Shown here piece after piece: positions 1 to 10,840 of a stretch of DNA of 64,000 nucleotides. The position numbers and the translations under genes were made by a program. This stretch comes from Kalaharituber pfeilii (lineage: Eukaryota; Ascomycota; Pezizomycetes; Pezizales; Pezizaceae): contig WHUZ01000004.1 of NCBI GenBank assembly GCA_015179045.1, positions 1,054,001 through 1,118,000 of the forward strand. Direction: 5' to 3'. The notes under the pieces were generated by a model. It saw only the letters and a program-made list of their open reading frames with translations. It searched no databases and had not been told where the DNA came from. Numbering within the stretch: the stretch's first letter is position 1; every line of letters starts with the position of its first letter.

Positions 1-234
1 GAGATGATGCTGCTTGCCATTTATATTTTAACATGTCGATGCAATACATAGTAACATGCTCCTGTAACTGTGAAAATGCTCTGATACTAGTACTGTCTAG
101 ATGAAGTAGCCAATGACGCTTAAGGTGACTGTGGTTCTCGGCCAATGAAGTATCATCACTGACTTTATCGAAGTACCATGCCTTTATATATTTTTTTTTT
201 TTTTTTTTTTTTTATAGATATAGATTAGAAGAAA
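1..234. other. Unassigned flank with poly(T) tract
   Basis: No coding signal was recognised. A run of about 27 T at 187-213 resembles the poly(A) of a minus-strand LINE insertion, but no hairpin tail or target-site duplication could be matched to it. Confidence 0.4.
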
Positions 235-900
235 TACTTACTAGATGACGAATGGCTTCATTAAGATTATGCCTTGGATCTAAAAATGCTTTAATTGCAG
301 GATAAAGACTTTCAGCTCGCTATGTACTATAGCAACAAGATTTCTATAGTTGCGTGTATGAATTTGAAGTACTTGATGTGTTTTAGAAAGCCAAAACTCA
401 TCAATATACTAACGTTTAATAGGTAGTAACACCTCTTGCATATCATTGAAGACTTTTTCAAAAGCTTCCCAAGATATACACTGTATCCAAGCTCAAATAC
501 GCAGATGAACAATCTTTAGTGCATCCTCACTTGCAACCTCAGATGTCATTCTCTTACGTACTATACAGACCTGGTTCCAGATATTCTGAAACATATGCCA
601 AGTACAGAACTGATGTTTCATTTCAGGATGAATACTCGCAATTGCACTTTGTAAAGCTAGTCCTTGATCAATTATGCAAACACTTGGTGGCTTGCAGTCA
701 TTCCATATCAGTTGCTGCATAGCTTTTAAAGCATGCTCAATGTTAGCTGTATTCTCACTACGAATAAAGCACAAGCGAATAAGAAACATAGCACCAGAAT
801 TGGTAACTCCAACAACTGATAGAAGGGGCATCTTATGTTTATTAATATGAAATATAGCATCCAACTCTATCATGAAACCAGATACAAAGCGTTTTGCTCG
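235..900 (-). pseudogene. Mutator-like (MULE) transposase fragment
   Basis: The minus strand encodes part of a MULE DDE transposase. The clearest block (493-900) carries an MIELDAIFHIN..KMPLL segment holding the first catalytic Asp, then VVGVTNSGAMF, DQGLALQSAI (second Asp region) and HQFCTWHM.QNI. All are typical of fungal and plant MULE/FAR1-type transposases. Reading continues with stops through YIDEFWL and a T-N-Y-R-N segment down to about 240, so the gene is interrupted. The N-terminal DNA-binding part and the terminal inverted repeats were not found. This is a relic rather than an active gene. Confidence 0.75.
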
Positions 901-1946
901 ATGAATTTAACTGTTAGAACATGGATTGTATGTACTAGTAGATTAGCGGATGCTTTGAATATATATATAGCTAGCGTCTTTTATCCCTACTTCCATCCAG
1001 TCAGAAAAGTGACTGGATGGAGACATTCCGGAAAAGTTGTTTAAGTCAGTTAAACGACTTTACTTGAAGCTGATAAAAGATTTGTGGAATAGATTGTTTA
1101 CTGTATACAAGTACGTACTCTTAAACATACAGTGTAGGCTACATCTGGCATAACATCTAGGAGCTGTGTAGAGTTACAGAGTTTACTTCCATTCATACTC
1201 GATTTTTCATTACTTCATCTATAAGATTTTTATGCAGCAGTTGCCCTTGTACCTGTCTATACAGCTTCTTTGTTTTTTTGTTTTTTTTTGTGTGTGTCAC
1301 GTAACCCCGCATACAAGCTCTCAGTCTATCATAGGGCAGGACCCCTTTATTACTCGGAGACAGCTTTGTGACACCGGATTGCGGGCCAGATCACACATGC
1401 TACCTAATATCTGTGATCTAACTACACAACCTTGCCGTGGCTGTAGGTAAACAAATGCAGACAGTAGACCAAGCTCAGCCATACACACAATGGGTTCTTA
1501 ACCAGTCTCTACCGTGTCCCTCCCAGCCCTACCTACCGGCCTTCCTTTGTCTTTCCTTCCCTATCCCACTCATATGCATCCCATCTATACTTCTTAACTC
1601 CAATGCGTAGAGTCTCTGGTATTTGACTAGTCCTACCTGTCCCTGCCTCCTCTCTTACTTCAACAACCATCGAGCCTCAGCGATCTTTGTGCCCAATTCA
1701 TTATCCACCTCCAACCATTCCCAAGTCTCTTGGTCACTGCTATCCTTACCAATAGTAGTTCATGGGATAGTAGTGACCAAATATTGCAGGTCGGTATTTT
1801 TTTTTTTTTTTTTTTGATTTCATTACTCGCATGCCGCCCTATGGGCTATGGCGAGGGTTTTATTAAAAGAAATAGAAAAAATAACGATTAGATACATGAT
1901 GCCCGCGGTTCACATGGTATTGCGGGGGAGCGGTCAGCAGTCTGAA

Positions 1947-2995
1947 TCATCTCCGTCCTCTTTCAGTCTCGTACTGGCTCGCCTTGAGCGATCTCCCTCC
2001 GAGTCGCACCTTGTCCATGTCTTGTTTTTCCTCCAAGTAAACCACTATGGAGCTTGTCTTTTTTCCCTCTCCGACGAGTATGTCTTTTCTCCTCAACCAT
2101 CGGATCCCGATGATCTTCTTCATGTCTTTGTTGTCCTCGGACAGCCATCTTCTAACATCTCCTAATTCCCTTCTCAAGGCGATGCCGTGGACGACTATGC
2201 CGGCTTTGTTGTAAGGAGCTGGTTTCGTCGAGGGTTTTCTGGTGGCGTTTTTTGGGGTGCTTCGGGGTGGTTGTGGCGGTGTGGGTGTGGGTGTGGGTGT
2301 GGGGGCTGGGGCGGCTGGTGTCGGAGCCGTGGCGCCAGCTTGATTTGGGACCGGGAGGGAGGGGTTTGTCTTCTTCGTATTCCTTGTCTTTTTCCTCCTC
2401 TTTGTCTTCTCGCTGGTCGGTGTCGCTGCCGACGGCGTGTCTGTGCAGAATATGGGGCTGAGTCCCAACTGTTGTGGTGGCGCAGGCGATGGCAGTGGCG
2501 TCGTGTCTATACATGTGATGTTGCTGAACTCCAGGACCTGTTGTGGCTGTGGCGGAGGTGGTGGCGGTGGCGGGGTGGTGGTGGTGGTGGTGGTGGTGGT
2601 GGTGGTGGTGGTGGTGGTGGTGCGAAATCCTTGTCTTTTGGCCATATCAAACTGTCTTTATTTTTCCCCCACCTAGGTCGGTTGTCGCTGCAATCTCCGA
2701 AGGCAGCCATGGGGTCGTCTGGGTCGTCCAGGAATTCGAAGTACATCCATGACCCTTTCTCTGCCTTTACGTCTTATGTCTTTAGATACGCTGCGACAGC
2801 CCTCGCAACTATCGTGAACGGGTCTCGGGGCTGTGTTTTTGGAGTCGCTGTCGCTGTCGCCTTCTTCAAGTTTGCCTGTGTTAGCGGAGTCTTTTGGGAC
2901 TCGAGCTGTTTCCCTTTGTCGTCTTTCCTCAATAGATCCTTCACGAATTCGTCCCAGCTGTCTTCTCCGTCCTCCGTCTTCTTGTTTTTTGGCAT
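1947..2995 (-). pseudogene. Half-LINE ORF1 (gag-like RNA-binding protein), frameshifted
   Basis: ORF1 is spread over three minus-strand frames. The N-terminus (2995-2774) begins MPKNKKTEDGEDSWDEF. A middle piece (about 2746-2630) contains FLDDPDDP and ends in poly-Pro. The C-terminal piece (to 1947) is Pro/Thr-rich and then holds a compact domain with GIVVHGIALRREL, IIGIRWLRRKD and SSIVVYLEE, ending in ERGRR. The last domain resembles the RRM-like fold of LINE ORF1 proteins, though that is inferred from pattern only. A (GGT)n microsatellite inside the gene explains one frame change. No zinc knuckle follows, and the stop leads straight into the 3'UTR. Confidence 0.7.
2574..2622. repeat. (GGT)n microsatellite inside half-LINE ORF1
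   Basis: About 16 perfect GGT units. They create long artificial poly-Gly, poly-Val and poly-Trp frames on the plus strand and poly-Thr/poly-Pro on the minus strand. Slippage here has probably shifted the ORF1 frame. Confidence 0.9.
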
Positions 2996-3424
2996 TTTCG
3001 ATGTGTTGGCAGCGGGGTTGGTGAGCTGAGGAATCCTCGAAAAACCTCCCCCTTGGGGGAAAGAAGAAGTGTCGGTTTTTTGGGGATAAGATTTAGATCA
3101 AACTACTCAGCACGCTGAGAGCTTTCGATCTATGTAGTTTTCAGCGTGGGGGACGTTGTGGTTGTGGAGTCGCTTCCGATTGCAGGTCGGTAGCTCTGGC
3201 TTTTTTGGTATAGGGGTTTTGCTCTTTTTGACAGAAGTGGCCCTGGAGGTGGTGGTCTTTCCCTTGGGACAGGCAGGTGGGTCTCGCTTCTTAACGCTGG
3301 GTGAGGTCGGAGGGGCTGGCCTTATCTTTGAGGGAGCTGCGGAGGTTTGGGCAGCCGTTTCTGCATGTAAGGATCACTCTGTTTGCATATCTGCATTATG
3401 CACTATGAATGGTTTGGGCAGCTG

Positions 3425-4091
3425 TGTTACGGCGTCTACGATGATGTAGCTAAAGTGAGGATGTAACTTAGGACAACGCTTGAAGCTTGACCATCTCTCG
3501 AGGGCAGAAGGCCCTCCTAATATAGCCAGCTCCCCGCGAATGCCTACTGTATATTCTATTGCTTATGCTATCTATGCTTAGCAATCAATATCAACGTCTT
3601 GGTAGCTGAGGCTGTGCACAACAAGCCTATGCGTACTCTGTGTTGAAAATGGTATAGTGCAACCCTCAGTCTTTCCACCACGTTCTATTCTTCTATATCA
3701 TACGTCATGTATGCTGGATGTTTCTGTCTCTACGTTCTTTACTCTTGATACTTCTAGATTTCTAACGTCATGTGAACATCACGTCACATACACGTGACTT
3801 GCTTTTTCATTCCTTATTTGGAAATAGCTACATTCTCTCTGTCTCGAGATCTCAATTATAAATAGGTCTCGAACTTCCTCCCGTACGTAGGTTGAAGACT
3901 CCGTCCTTCTTCCAACACTCTTTGCCACTCAGTGGCGCAACTCACTTCAACCATGCGCTCTGCTTGTGATACGCTTCCATGACCCGACCTGTCAATTGTA
4001 TTGCCCTGCAGTAGCTATCGATTGATCAGGCCGAATGGTCGCTAGCAGCCTTACGGGTCAACTCAGGTCATCTCTGGGTAGGTCCGTGACA
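3425..4091. mobile_element. Solo LTR with TGTTACGG...CCGTGACA ends
   Basis: The sequence begins TGTTACGG and ends CCGTGACA, and a perfect 5-bp duplication agctg lies at 3420-3424 and 4092-4096. It carries a second solo LTR at 3641-3917; without that it would be about 385 bp. Its first 70 bp resemble the left LTR at 58261 (shared stretch taacttaggacaacgctt), so it belongs to the chromovirus family found near 58-62 kb. No internal region is left, so it probably arose by LTR-LTR recombination. Confidence 0.75.
3641..3917 (+). mobile_element. Solo LTR nested in another solo LTR
   Basis: A 277-bp LTR starting TGTTGAAAATGG and ending CTTCCAACA, with near-perfect 5-bp flanks (ctctg / ctctt). A second copy at 41060-41819 has the same ends and the perfect duplication tctag, which confirms the boundaries. 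This copy keeps the LINE-free version of a site occupied in the second copy. Confidence 0.8.
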
Positions 4092-4096
4092 AGCTG

Positions 4097-4797
4097 CTTC
4101 TGCATATGATGGTCGCTCTGTTTGCGTATCCACATTATGGGTGGGTGGAGTAGGCTTTTTTACTGCGATAGAGTTCAGTTTGTCATCTCCACAGCGCTTT
4201 TTGCAAATGAAACTTGTCAAGAGTTGGGGATTCTTAAGGTGCTGATGTGCCAGAGCATATTCATCCTCAAGATCTAGTCTACTCTTTTTGCTATCACAAT
4301 CTCATACAAAAGATTGTGCATCACCTCAGAAACAAAAGCTGGTGATGTTTTTTTGAAGTTGCACTGCCCATTCCTTGGCTGAGAAGTTGAAGTTCAGTGG
4401 TAGGAGAGGATGTGGTGGTATTGATTGGTCTGGTGGTAGCGATGGTGGGGTTGTAGGTGCTGGTGGCTGTGGAGTAATTGGTACGAACCGATTTCCTCGG
4501 TGGCCACCCCTTGAGCCTCTGAAAGCTCATGTCATCTGTTTGACCGATCAGTGAGTGGTTGTGGGTAAGTCACGTCGTGTGTGAAGACGCGTCGTATGTG
4601 GCTGATGTGGCGAAAAGCTGATTCTGCAGAATAAAAATTAGACCAATCGAATCAGCACACAGAAAACATTTATCCAGGCAGGCATCGCAAGTAATCCCCT
4701 CGTGGTTGCGAAGTCGCTCCAAAAGCTCGCTCCGTGGGGGTTGTTGTCGTTATACCCTTGCGCTGGTCTATGCAGGATTCTGAAGAACTTATATGAT
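4097..4797. other. Intergenic, nothing recognised
   Basis: The first 50 bp (4100-4140) partly repeat 3360-3400 on the other side of the solo LTR. The rest holds only short unconvincing ORFs. Confidence 0.4.
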
Positions 4798-4836
4798 GTC
4801 CACAAACCCCCCGCCATAGCCCCTAGGGCGGCATGC

Positions 4837-5329
4837 TTTTTTTTTTTTTTTTTTTATATCATTACTCACATGCCACCTGATAGGCTATGGCGAGGTTCTT
4901 TTAAATACATGTGTAACGGAAATGAAAGGAAATTGAGTGAAAGAAAATAATATAGCGAAAACTCGTTTTTTTTTTTTTTTTTTTTTATATCATTAATCGC
5001 TTGCCGGAAAACTCGATGATGTCCCGTCCCTATCCCTACTCTTTGCTTGCCCATAACAGGATCTCTGTCAGTGTGTCTCTGTCTCCGTCTGTTTTCGGGG
5101 GTCGTTTCAGGTCCTCCCCCCCCCTGGAAGTTTCCGTTTCCAAACTCCACATTCTGTCAGGACATGGGCAGAGGTCTCCAAGGCTTTGCCGCACCACCTG
5201 CACTCCGGACTGTCCGATTTCCCGATTTGGTATCTCCAATGGCGTAGGCCTTTGTTGCCTAGGATTCCTGCTAGGGTTGATACGCTGGTTCCCAGGCGCT
5301 GTAATGGGCGGTAACTTAATTGCAACCTG
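4837..5329 (-). mobile_element. A-family LINE, 5'-truncated 3' end
   Basis: A minus-strand LINE end flanked by the 12-bp duplication agggcggcatgc (4825-4836 and 5330-5341). It encodes the last about 85 residues of ORF2, including the C-terminal zinc knuckle (CRWCGKALETSAHVLTEC) and the ending ILLWASKE. The 3'UTR and A-type hairpin (about 4855-4893) follow, with a poly(A) read as T18. It carries a tiny nested insertion at 4966-5006. Confidence 0.85.
4966..5006 (-). mobile_element. Sub-hairpin insertion (about 20 nt plus poly(A))
   Basis: T21 followed by about 20 nt of the A-family 3' end (atatcattaatcgcttgccg), bounded by the 9-bp duplication gaaaactcg at 4957-4965 and 5007-5015. Reverse transcription evidently stopped inside the hairpin. 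Confidence 0.8.
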
Positions 5330-5632
5330 AGGGCGGCATGCGAGTACTGATATAAAAAAAAAAAAAAAAAGTCCACGAACAAAGGCAAGAAGATGATTTT
5401 ATTGATCAAGCCACTACAGCATTGGTGCATACTTGCTATCAGTATAAACTTTTCACACAAGTGTGGCGGCCTGTGTAATAGAGACTTTTCGCACCCGGAC
5501 AGGTCTCAGCATTTCCCCTACAGTAAACAAATAAATAAAAAAAAAAAAAAAAAAAAAAAAAATAGTGATCAATGTTTTCTGTGTCCTCTATTTGCAACAA
5601 TTACAGCACCCATAGAGGCATAGAATCTCAAC

Positions 5633-6266
5633 CCCCACCTAGCGTTGTGAAGAAGCAAGATCCACCTGTCTGTCCGGCCCCAAAGAAAAAACCACCACCA
5701 GGGCCACTTCTACTCCAAAGAGCAAGCCCCTTTCACAATATAAGCCAGAACCACGACCTGCCACTCCAGCAACAGTGGTTCATGGGATAGCTGTGACCAA
5801 GAGACTGGGGAATGTTCAGAAGTGGTTGGAGATGGATAATGAATTAGGTGTGAAGATCGCTGGGGCTCGATGGCTATGGAAGCAAGAGCAGGGAGGGAAA
5901 GGCGACTAGTTCAAGTGTGGTTTACCTGGGGGGGCGCATCGGTGGAAAGAAGTACAGATGGGATGCGTATGAGTGGGATAGGGCTAGGAGAGATAAGGCA
6001 AAGGACCTGGTGAAGGCCGGGCAGGTGGATATGGTTGGGGAGGACACAATGAAGACCGACTGAAAACCCATTGTGTGAACAAATGCTTAGTCCACTTACT
6101 GTGTGCATTTTGTTCACCTGCAGCCACCGTGAAGCTATGTAGATAAGTAGATAGCTAGGTAGCATGGGTGATTACAGACCTGTCTCCGGGTAATAAAAGT
6201 GTCCTGCCGTATGCTGAGAGGCTGTGCGAGGTTACGTGATCAAAAAAAAAAAAAAAAAAAAAAAAA
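5633..6266 (+). mobile_element. C-family half-LINE with degenerate ORF1
   Basis: A plus-strand element flanked by the 11-bp duplication agaatctcaac (5622-5632 and 6267-6277). Near 5771-5890 it encodes TVVHGIAVTKRLG and a W-L-E-M-D-N-E-L-G region, the same ORF1 domain as the A-family half-LINEs, broken by a stop after KQEQGGKGD. It ends with a C/B-type tail (aggttacgtgatc) and poly(A). No RT is encoded. 5'-truncated. Confidence 0.75.
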
Positions 6267-6337
6267 AGAATCTCAACTCATAGATCTCATCACCAGTACT
6301 TTTATCCCACTCGTCCAGGATCGCAGCCTATATTCCT

Positions 6338-6396
6338 TTTTTTTTTTTTTTTTTTATATATCATTACTCGCGTGCCGCCTGTGAGGCTATGGCGAT
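6338..6396 (-). mobile_element. Ultrashort A-family retroposon (59 bp)
   Basis: T18, then the A hairpin, ending exactly at its base (ggcgat). Flanked by the 12-bp duplication gcctatattcct at 6326-6337 and 6397-6408. The inner stem is GCCT/AGGC instead of GCCC/GGGC, a compensatory pair. Confidence 0.9.
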
Positions 6397-6408
6397 GCCT
6401 ATATTCCT

Positions 6409-8140
6409 TCTCTATCCAAGAGATCTAGGTTTGGGAGCACTAGATCTTCTCTGGCATGGCTGTACAGCTAGTAACTCGCATTTGATCTATTAACAGCACG
6501 TAACAGCAGCGGTACAGATCATACTATCACTACACCTGTACACAGCCCTCTTGCACAGCCTCGTCAACCACCCATCTATGCGAAAGTTTATGCTGGTAGT
6601 GAGGACACTCAGATCAAGCGGAATGTCTCACTCTCAGATCAAACGGAAGCACGATTAGCCTAGCGGAGGCAACAGGTATCTTTGGGCGATTCCATGGCCC
6701 GTTCGGACTCGGATTGGGACTGGGCTGAGAAGCAGGCGATCATAAGTGAGCCAAGCGGTCAGTGTGCGTACGGGAAGAAAGTGCCTGGACCGAGAGGTTT
6801 TGCCTCAGGACATTTTCTCGCCGCTGGCAATGACGACTTGGGGCGTGCTGCCTAACAACCTATTAACTAATGCTGATCCAGTTGTCGTTAAAGGCTTCGT
6901 TTTGACTAGTGTCGCTATTTCCATTGCACTGCTGCGTCAATTCACGCTAGACAGAATCCGTCTAATCTATCAGGCTACCTTTGACCAACCAGACTAACTG
7001 TTGATGTCCAATCCTATTTTCCTTTCCTATCTTCTTCAATTAGTATTTGCGCAATACTAGAGCCGATTAGTCGTCATCAAAAGCAACGAGGGACTCTGGA
7101 TTGGGAAGCACGCCATGGCAGACAGCCTGCAAAAAGCATGCAAGTCAAAAGGGCAATAATATTCAAGGGTGTCTGAACTGTTCCTACTGCGCCGCATAAT
7201 GAGGCTCTTGCAGCAATGTGTGCCGCTCTTTCAGCTACAAGATGCTCCAAAATGTCTCTGGTTAGTAGTTCTTTTTGCGTGCTGTTGTTATGCTTGCGAT
7301 ACGCTTCAAATTTCCACACGTAAAGTAAACAAAATCTAGATTCAATAAGCTTCATTTTATAAGTTGATGCACACCGTAGTACAGTTCCCGTTTTTATTTT
7401 ATTTTATCGAGTTGTCACCATACCGCGGTGTAGTGAACTTTTTGTTATTAGTAAATAAAAAAAGAAATATGCCGATCATCAAAATGCGGGCGTGAGTAAT
7501 TGGGAGGCGGAGCATGTTCTATGAAGCTGACCGACATCTCGATACCCGACATCAATGAATCGATTGGCCCATGCCCAACAGAAACGAGGCTGACTGCAAG
7601 CGTAAATGGACACAAAGGCAGGCAGACGTGTATTGATATAAGCCATATAATATGACCTCTGAAATTCGGTCAGCTGCATATTTCATCCCTCAACCCCTCG
7701 GTTTGGTTTGGTTATTTTACATCACTCAAGGCTCTTTCTCACAAGGGTTTTGATTACTCATGACATGAAGAACGCCTGCATTATTCCTTGAAGTATCGAC
7801 TCGGCGATGAATAATTCTAACCACCGCGAAAACAAAAGATTTAGAATTCTCCGCAACGGATAAAAGAGAGTGGTTTGGGAAAAAAAAAATAGGAGCGGAA
7901 TATTGCTGAGGAGAGTTTTTTTTTTTTTTTTTTACGTTATCGAATAATCCACATTCCTGAAGGCTTTGGTAGCCTTGGACATCGCTTTGGCTAGAGCTTG
8001 ACGAAATTGTAGGTACTTGCTATTTTATTCATGTCCCCCCAACCTTTGGAGTTCTGTCCATCCGCTGATTTTTCATGCTAGAATATTTTCCTTGACGCAA
8101 TCAATACCTCGGACCACTGCCCATAACGCCCCGTTGAGCT
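6409..8140. other. Intergenic, mostly unassigned
   Basis: Only short ORFs without family resemblance (for example 6746-6997, plus strand). A T17 tract at 7918-7934 has no hairpin beside it. The last few hundred bases are the upstream region of the GTPase gene. Confidence 0.4.
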
Positions 8141-8148
8141 TATATATA
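8141..8148 (+). promoter_or_regulatory. Putative TATA box of the GTPase gene
   Basis: tatatata lies 136 bp upstream of the ATG at 8277. The membrane-protein gene at 25871 has a TATA motif at nearly the same distance (138 bp). Confidence 0.4.
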
Positions 8149-8276
8149 TTCAGAGATCTGGAGCTCGAACTTACGCGACGTCCGGCAGAAAACAATAGCA
8201 AGTATAGTGCGACTCAAGTTGAATCTTACCATAAAAACCAATTGAACGGAATTTGCAGTGAAGCCATAAGCTCGAA

Positions 8277-10262
8277 ATGACCTTTTTCGGCTTCCACCGT
8301 AAAGGTAGCAACCACTGGCGTAAACCAAACTCCCGCGATCGCAAGCTGACCGGTCGACATCGCTCACAACCTGCCCAAAGCTCATCTTCATACCGACGCT
8401 ACCGGAGCCAGAACCCCGGTGTCTACGACACTTCCAATTGGCTTACCAACGCCTCCACCACCTCCAGCATAACGGTTTCGAGCTTGATCAATCCCAGCTA
8501 TATCCCGAGCACTACTGCTAGCGAGCGAGGCACATCCGTGCGGAGCGTTAGCCCTTGTCGAAAATCCCAGCGCATTGCGGTGCCAAATTCCGACTCCCGT
8601 GATGGCTGGGAGTGGGTTAGCAACCCTTCCAGACGCAGCACTCGCTCCGACTTCGGCTCCGACTTCCAACACGCCGATGCCGATCCCACGAGCGGACGCC
8701 CAGAGCTGAAAGCCGAGTTCCCCGACATCGCTGCAGCTGACGAGGTCATGGACATTAACACCGACGATCGCTATCAGGGCTCTGACTCCAACCGCACCCC
8801 CCGTCCTTCCTCCCCTTCTAAACGCGAAGTTGACAACCCCCCCAAACCCTTATCCTCTTTCCGCATAACCGACATGGACTGCGAACCCGACGGCGCCCTC
8901 AACACTGAGCTCCGCTTCATGCTGGCCAGTGTTAGCGACCAGCTAGAGACCGCTCGAAACCAAAACAAGATAATGAAGACGTACCACGAATCTGAGCTTG
9001 CGCGATTGAAGACTCAGTTCACCGCCAAGCGCGCTGCGCTTGAGAAACGGCTTTCCAACGAACGGAAGTCGTTAGCGAAGGAGAAGGAGGAGCTGAAGAG
9101 AGTGATGCAGGAAATTATGGATGGGCTAGATATTCAAGAAGGCTTTGAAAGGAAACAGGAGACCGAGATAGAAGTTAAAGAGGCTGAGGAGATGTTAAGG
9201 AAGCCAAAAGGGGAGTACGTGCATGTTGCGGTGGTGGGGCTGGCCGGGGGAGGGAAATCCTCGTTTGTGAATTCAATCAGGGGGCTGAGTCCGGGTTCCC
9301 GGGACGGCGAAGTGCAGATCGCGCCAGTAGGCGCCTTAGCTGACGGTGAGAAGGCAGAACTAGGGTTGTACCCCCACCGCCACCATAGTTGGTACCAACA
9401 TATCATCTGGTACGATGTTCCAGCGCCAGTCAAGCACTCTGTCAGCATGCCGCCCTGGGATTACTTCAACTCCGAAGGACTCTTTGCGTTCGATGCACTT
9501 GTATTGATAGTCGGGGACTCTGGAAGGCTTTGTGAAATAGAAGCCGCGGTCCTACAGCAGGCGAGAGGGAGGAAGAAGCCCATTCCAGTATTTCTGGTGA
9601 AGATGAAGGCCGATGAGGGGATCAGGGGAGTTATGAGTGATGTTTTGCAGCGCCAGACGGACAACAATGACAAGAACGAGCTGCAAAAAAGACAAGGGGG
9701 CTTGGATGAGGCATGGAGGTTGGCAGCGGTAATGTACGCTGAGGCGACAAAGGAGCGGGTGCAGGCAGGCTTACAGCGATACAGGGGCTTGGATCCCGAA
9801 AAGAGAGTGTATATCGTGTCGAAGGAGGCGTTGGCAGAGGTTTCACGGCTCAGGTCTGAAGCGGGTCTCATGGCGCCAGTGGACGAGATCCCTAGAACAG
9901 TCGATGAAGAAGATTTATGGCGTGATATCATGAGGACATTGAGCAGGGTATGGAGGAAGAGGTGTGAGGAGACTGGAAAGCCTGTCCCAGGATCTGCGTT
10001 GGATCAATTGATGTCTACTCGTGCGTTGGCAGACTGGCGGGTGGGGTCCAGACCGGATGCGGACGGCGGCGAGGTTTCTGAAGACGCGTTCAGTACCAGA
10101 AGCAGGAACAACTCTTTCAGCGAGGAGACGGAGAGCTTTGTTCTGGTATCTGCGGAGGAAGCTGCTGGTGAGGCTCCTTCCCCGGGGCGACGGAGCACGG
10201 CTTTGTTCTCGTATCTGTGGGAGCGGATGCATATGCGGATATTTGACAACACGCAGATATAG
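8277..10262 (+). CDS. IRG-like P-loop GTPase with N-terminal coiled coil
   Basis: An intronless 661-residue protein. Residues 1-215 are Ser/Arg-rich and probably disordered. About 218-305 is charged and heptad-like (ARLKTQFTAKRAALEKRL), consistent with a coiled coil. From about 312 a GTPase domain starts: VAVVGLAGGGKSSFVNSIRG is the P-loop/G1, IAPVG fits the switch I Thr region, IIWYDVPAP sits where DxxG (G3) is expected but lacks the Gly, and VFLVKMKAD replaces the usual TKxD (G4). The order and spacing recall immunity-related (IRG) GTPases, known in animals and some fungi. Cellular role unknown. The degenerate G3 and G4 raise doubt about normal hydrolysis or guanine specificity. The start is the first ATG of a long open frame. 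Confidence 0.8.
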   Translation: MTFFGFHRKGSNHWRKPNSRDRKLTGRHRSQPAQSSSSYRRYRSQNPGVYDTSNWLTNASTTSSITVSSLINPSYIPSTTASERGTSVRSVSPCRKSQRIAVPNSDSRDGWEWVSNPSRRSTRSDFGSDFQHADADPTSGRPELKAEFPDIAAADEVMDINTDDRYQGSDSNRTPRPSSPSKREVDNPPKPLSSFRITDMDCEPDGALNTELRFMLASVSDQLETARNQNKIMKTYHESELARLKTQFTAKRAALEKRLSNERKSLAKEKEELKRVMQEIMDGLDIQEGFERKQETEIEVKEAEEMLRKPKGEYVHVAVVGLAGGGKSSFVNSIRGLSPGSRDGEVQIAPVGALADGEKAELGLYPHRHHSWYQHIIWYDVPAPVKHSVSMPPWDYFNSEGLFAFDALVLIVGDSGRLCEIEAAVLQQARGRKKPIPVFLVKMKADEGIRGVMSDVLQRQTDNNDKNELQKRQGGLDEAWRLAAVMYAEATKERVQAGLQRYRGLDPEKRVYIVSKEALAEVSRLRSEAGLMAPVDEIPRTVDEEDLWRDIMRTLSRVWRKRCEETGKPVPGSALDQLMSTRALADWRVGSRPDADGGEVSEDAFSTRSRNNSFSEETESFVLVSAEEAAGEAPSPGRRSTALFSYLWERMHMRIFDNTQI

Positions 10263-10840
10263 ACTGCTGGTGATCTACGCAAGTTGGAGGATCGCGGGAA
10301 CGAGTTTAGTTGCTACTTCAAGAGCATTATTGTTTTTGTTCTGTTTACGCTTTCCTATATTCAGCATATTGTGCAGTGACGTTAACTTCATGGATCATGT
10401 GTGTTAGGAGGCGGTGACATGGACATATTCTAGTAAATATCAACTAGTTCTTTCTGTGAGTCTGTGCGCACTGCGAAGGATTTTTTGTTAGCACAATCAT
10501 TGTTAATATTCTCAGTTTATATACGTGCGGTCGACTAACCATCCTGTTCCATTCATTCTCCTTGAAGTGCTGCTGTAACTACACCACGATATCACGTAGG
10601 GCTGTGGACTGTATATAAAAGTACTGTATCTGACATAGCCAGAGAATAGAGGCTTCAAAATAACTATGATAGCATTCAATCAGCTCAATTAGCAACCTGC
10701 AGAAACAATGGGTCTAGCCCGGCGCTTTGCGAAACTGATAGTAATGTTGATACCGATGCCCACATGCATGCATGCCTTAAGAATGGTACAGTTCTCGGGT
10801 GGCAATAGTGACACATCAACACATCTAGGCAAACATCTGC
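10263..10840. other. Intergenic region downstream of the GTPase gene
   Basis: No gene is supported. A TATA-like tatataaaag at 10612-10621 and a short ORF from 10708 could be the start of an unrecognised gene cut by the LINE tail at 10841, but this is weak. Confidence 0.35.

Larger units (their letters stand above)
1797..3178 (-). mobile_element. A-family half-LINE, apparently full length (1382 bp)
   Basis: On the minus strand the element has a 5' leader of about 180 bp, ORF1, a 3'UTR, the A-type hairpin tail (1816-1857) and a poly(A) seen as T19 at 1797-1815. A 14-bp direct duplication (attgcaggtcggta) flanks it at 1783-1796 and 3179-3192, the mark of target-primed reverse transcription. There is no endonuclease or reverse transcriptase, so it must move in trans. 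The layout recalls mammalian HAL1, a LINE reduced to ORF1. The homologous unoccupied site is visible in the sister host copy near 28414. Confidence 0.85.
1267..3360 (-). mobile_element. C-family half-LINE (ORF1-only), interrupted
   Basis: A minus-strand retroposon with a C-type 3' hairpin tail at about 1284-1330, next to a T-rich run (reverse-complement poly(A)). Upstream of the tail is degenerate ORF1 coding sequence with the conserved V-V-H-G-I region near 1750-1775. An A-family half-LINE (1797-3178) splits it, and it resumes at 3193. A sister copy lies at 27966-29036. No RT or endonuclease coding is present. The outer 5' boundary near 3360 and its target-site duplication could not be fixed. 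Confidence 0.55.
4808..5370 (+). mobile_element. Ultrashort A-family retroposon, split by a LINE
   Basis: The element is only the A hairpin: ccgccatagcccctagggcggcatgc at 4811-4836, resuming as gagtactgatat plus poly(A) at 5342-5370. A near-perfect 10-bp duplication (gtccac[a/g]aac) lies at 4798-4807 and 5371-5380. A minus-strand LINE has inserted inside the hairpin. Without the insert the body is about 45 nt. Confidence 0.75.

Noticed and set aside
2187..3029. 280-codon plus-strand ORF with poly-Gly
   Set aside because: It is the antisense of the half-LINE ORF1 and is kept open by the (GGT)n tract; composition is low-complexity.
9134..10282. Minus-strand ORFs across the GTPase gene
   Set aside because: They are shadows of the 661-codon plus-strand gene and lack motifs.
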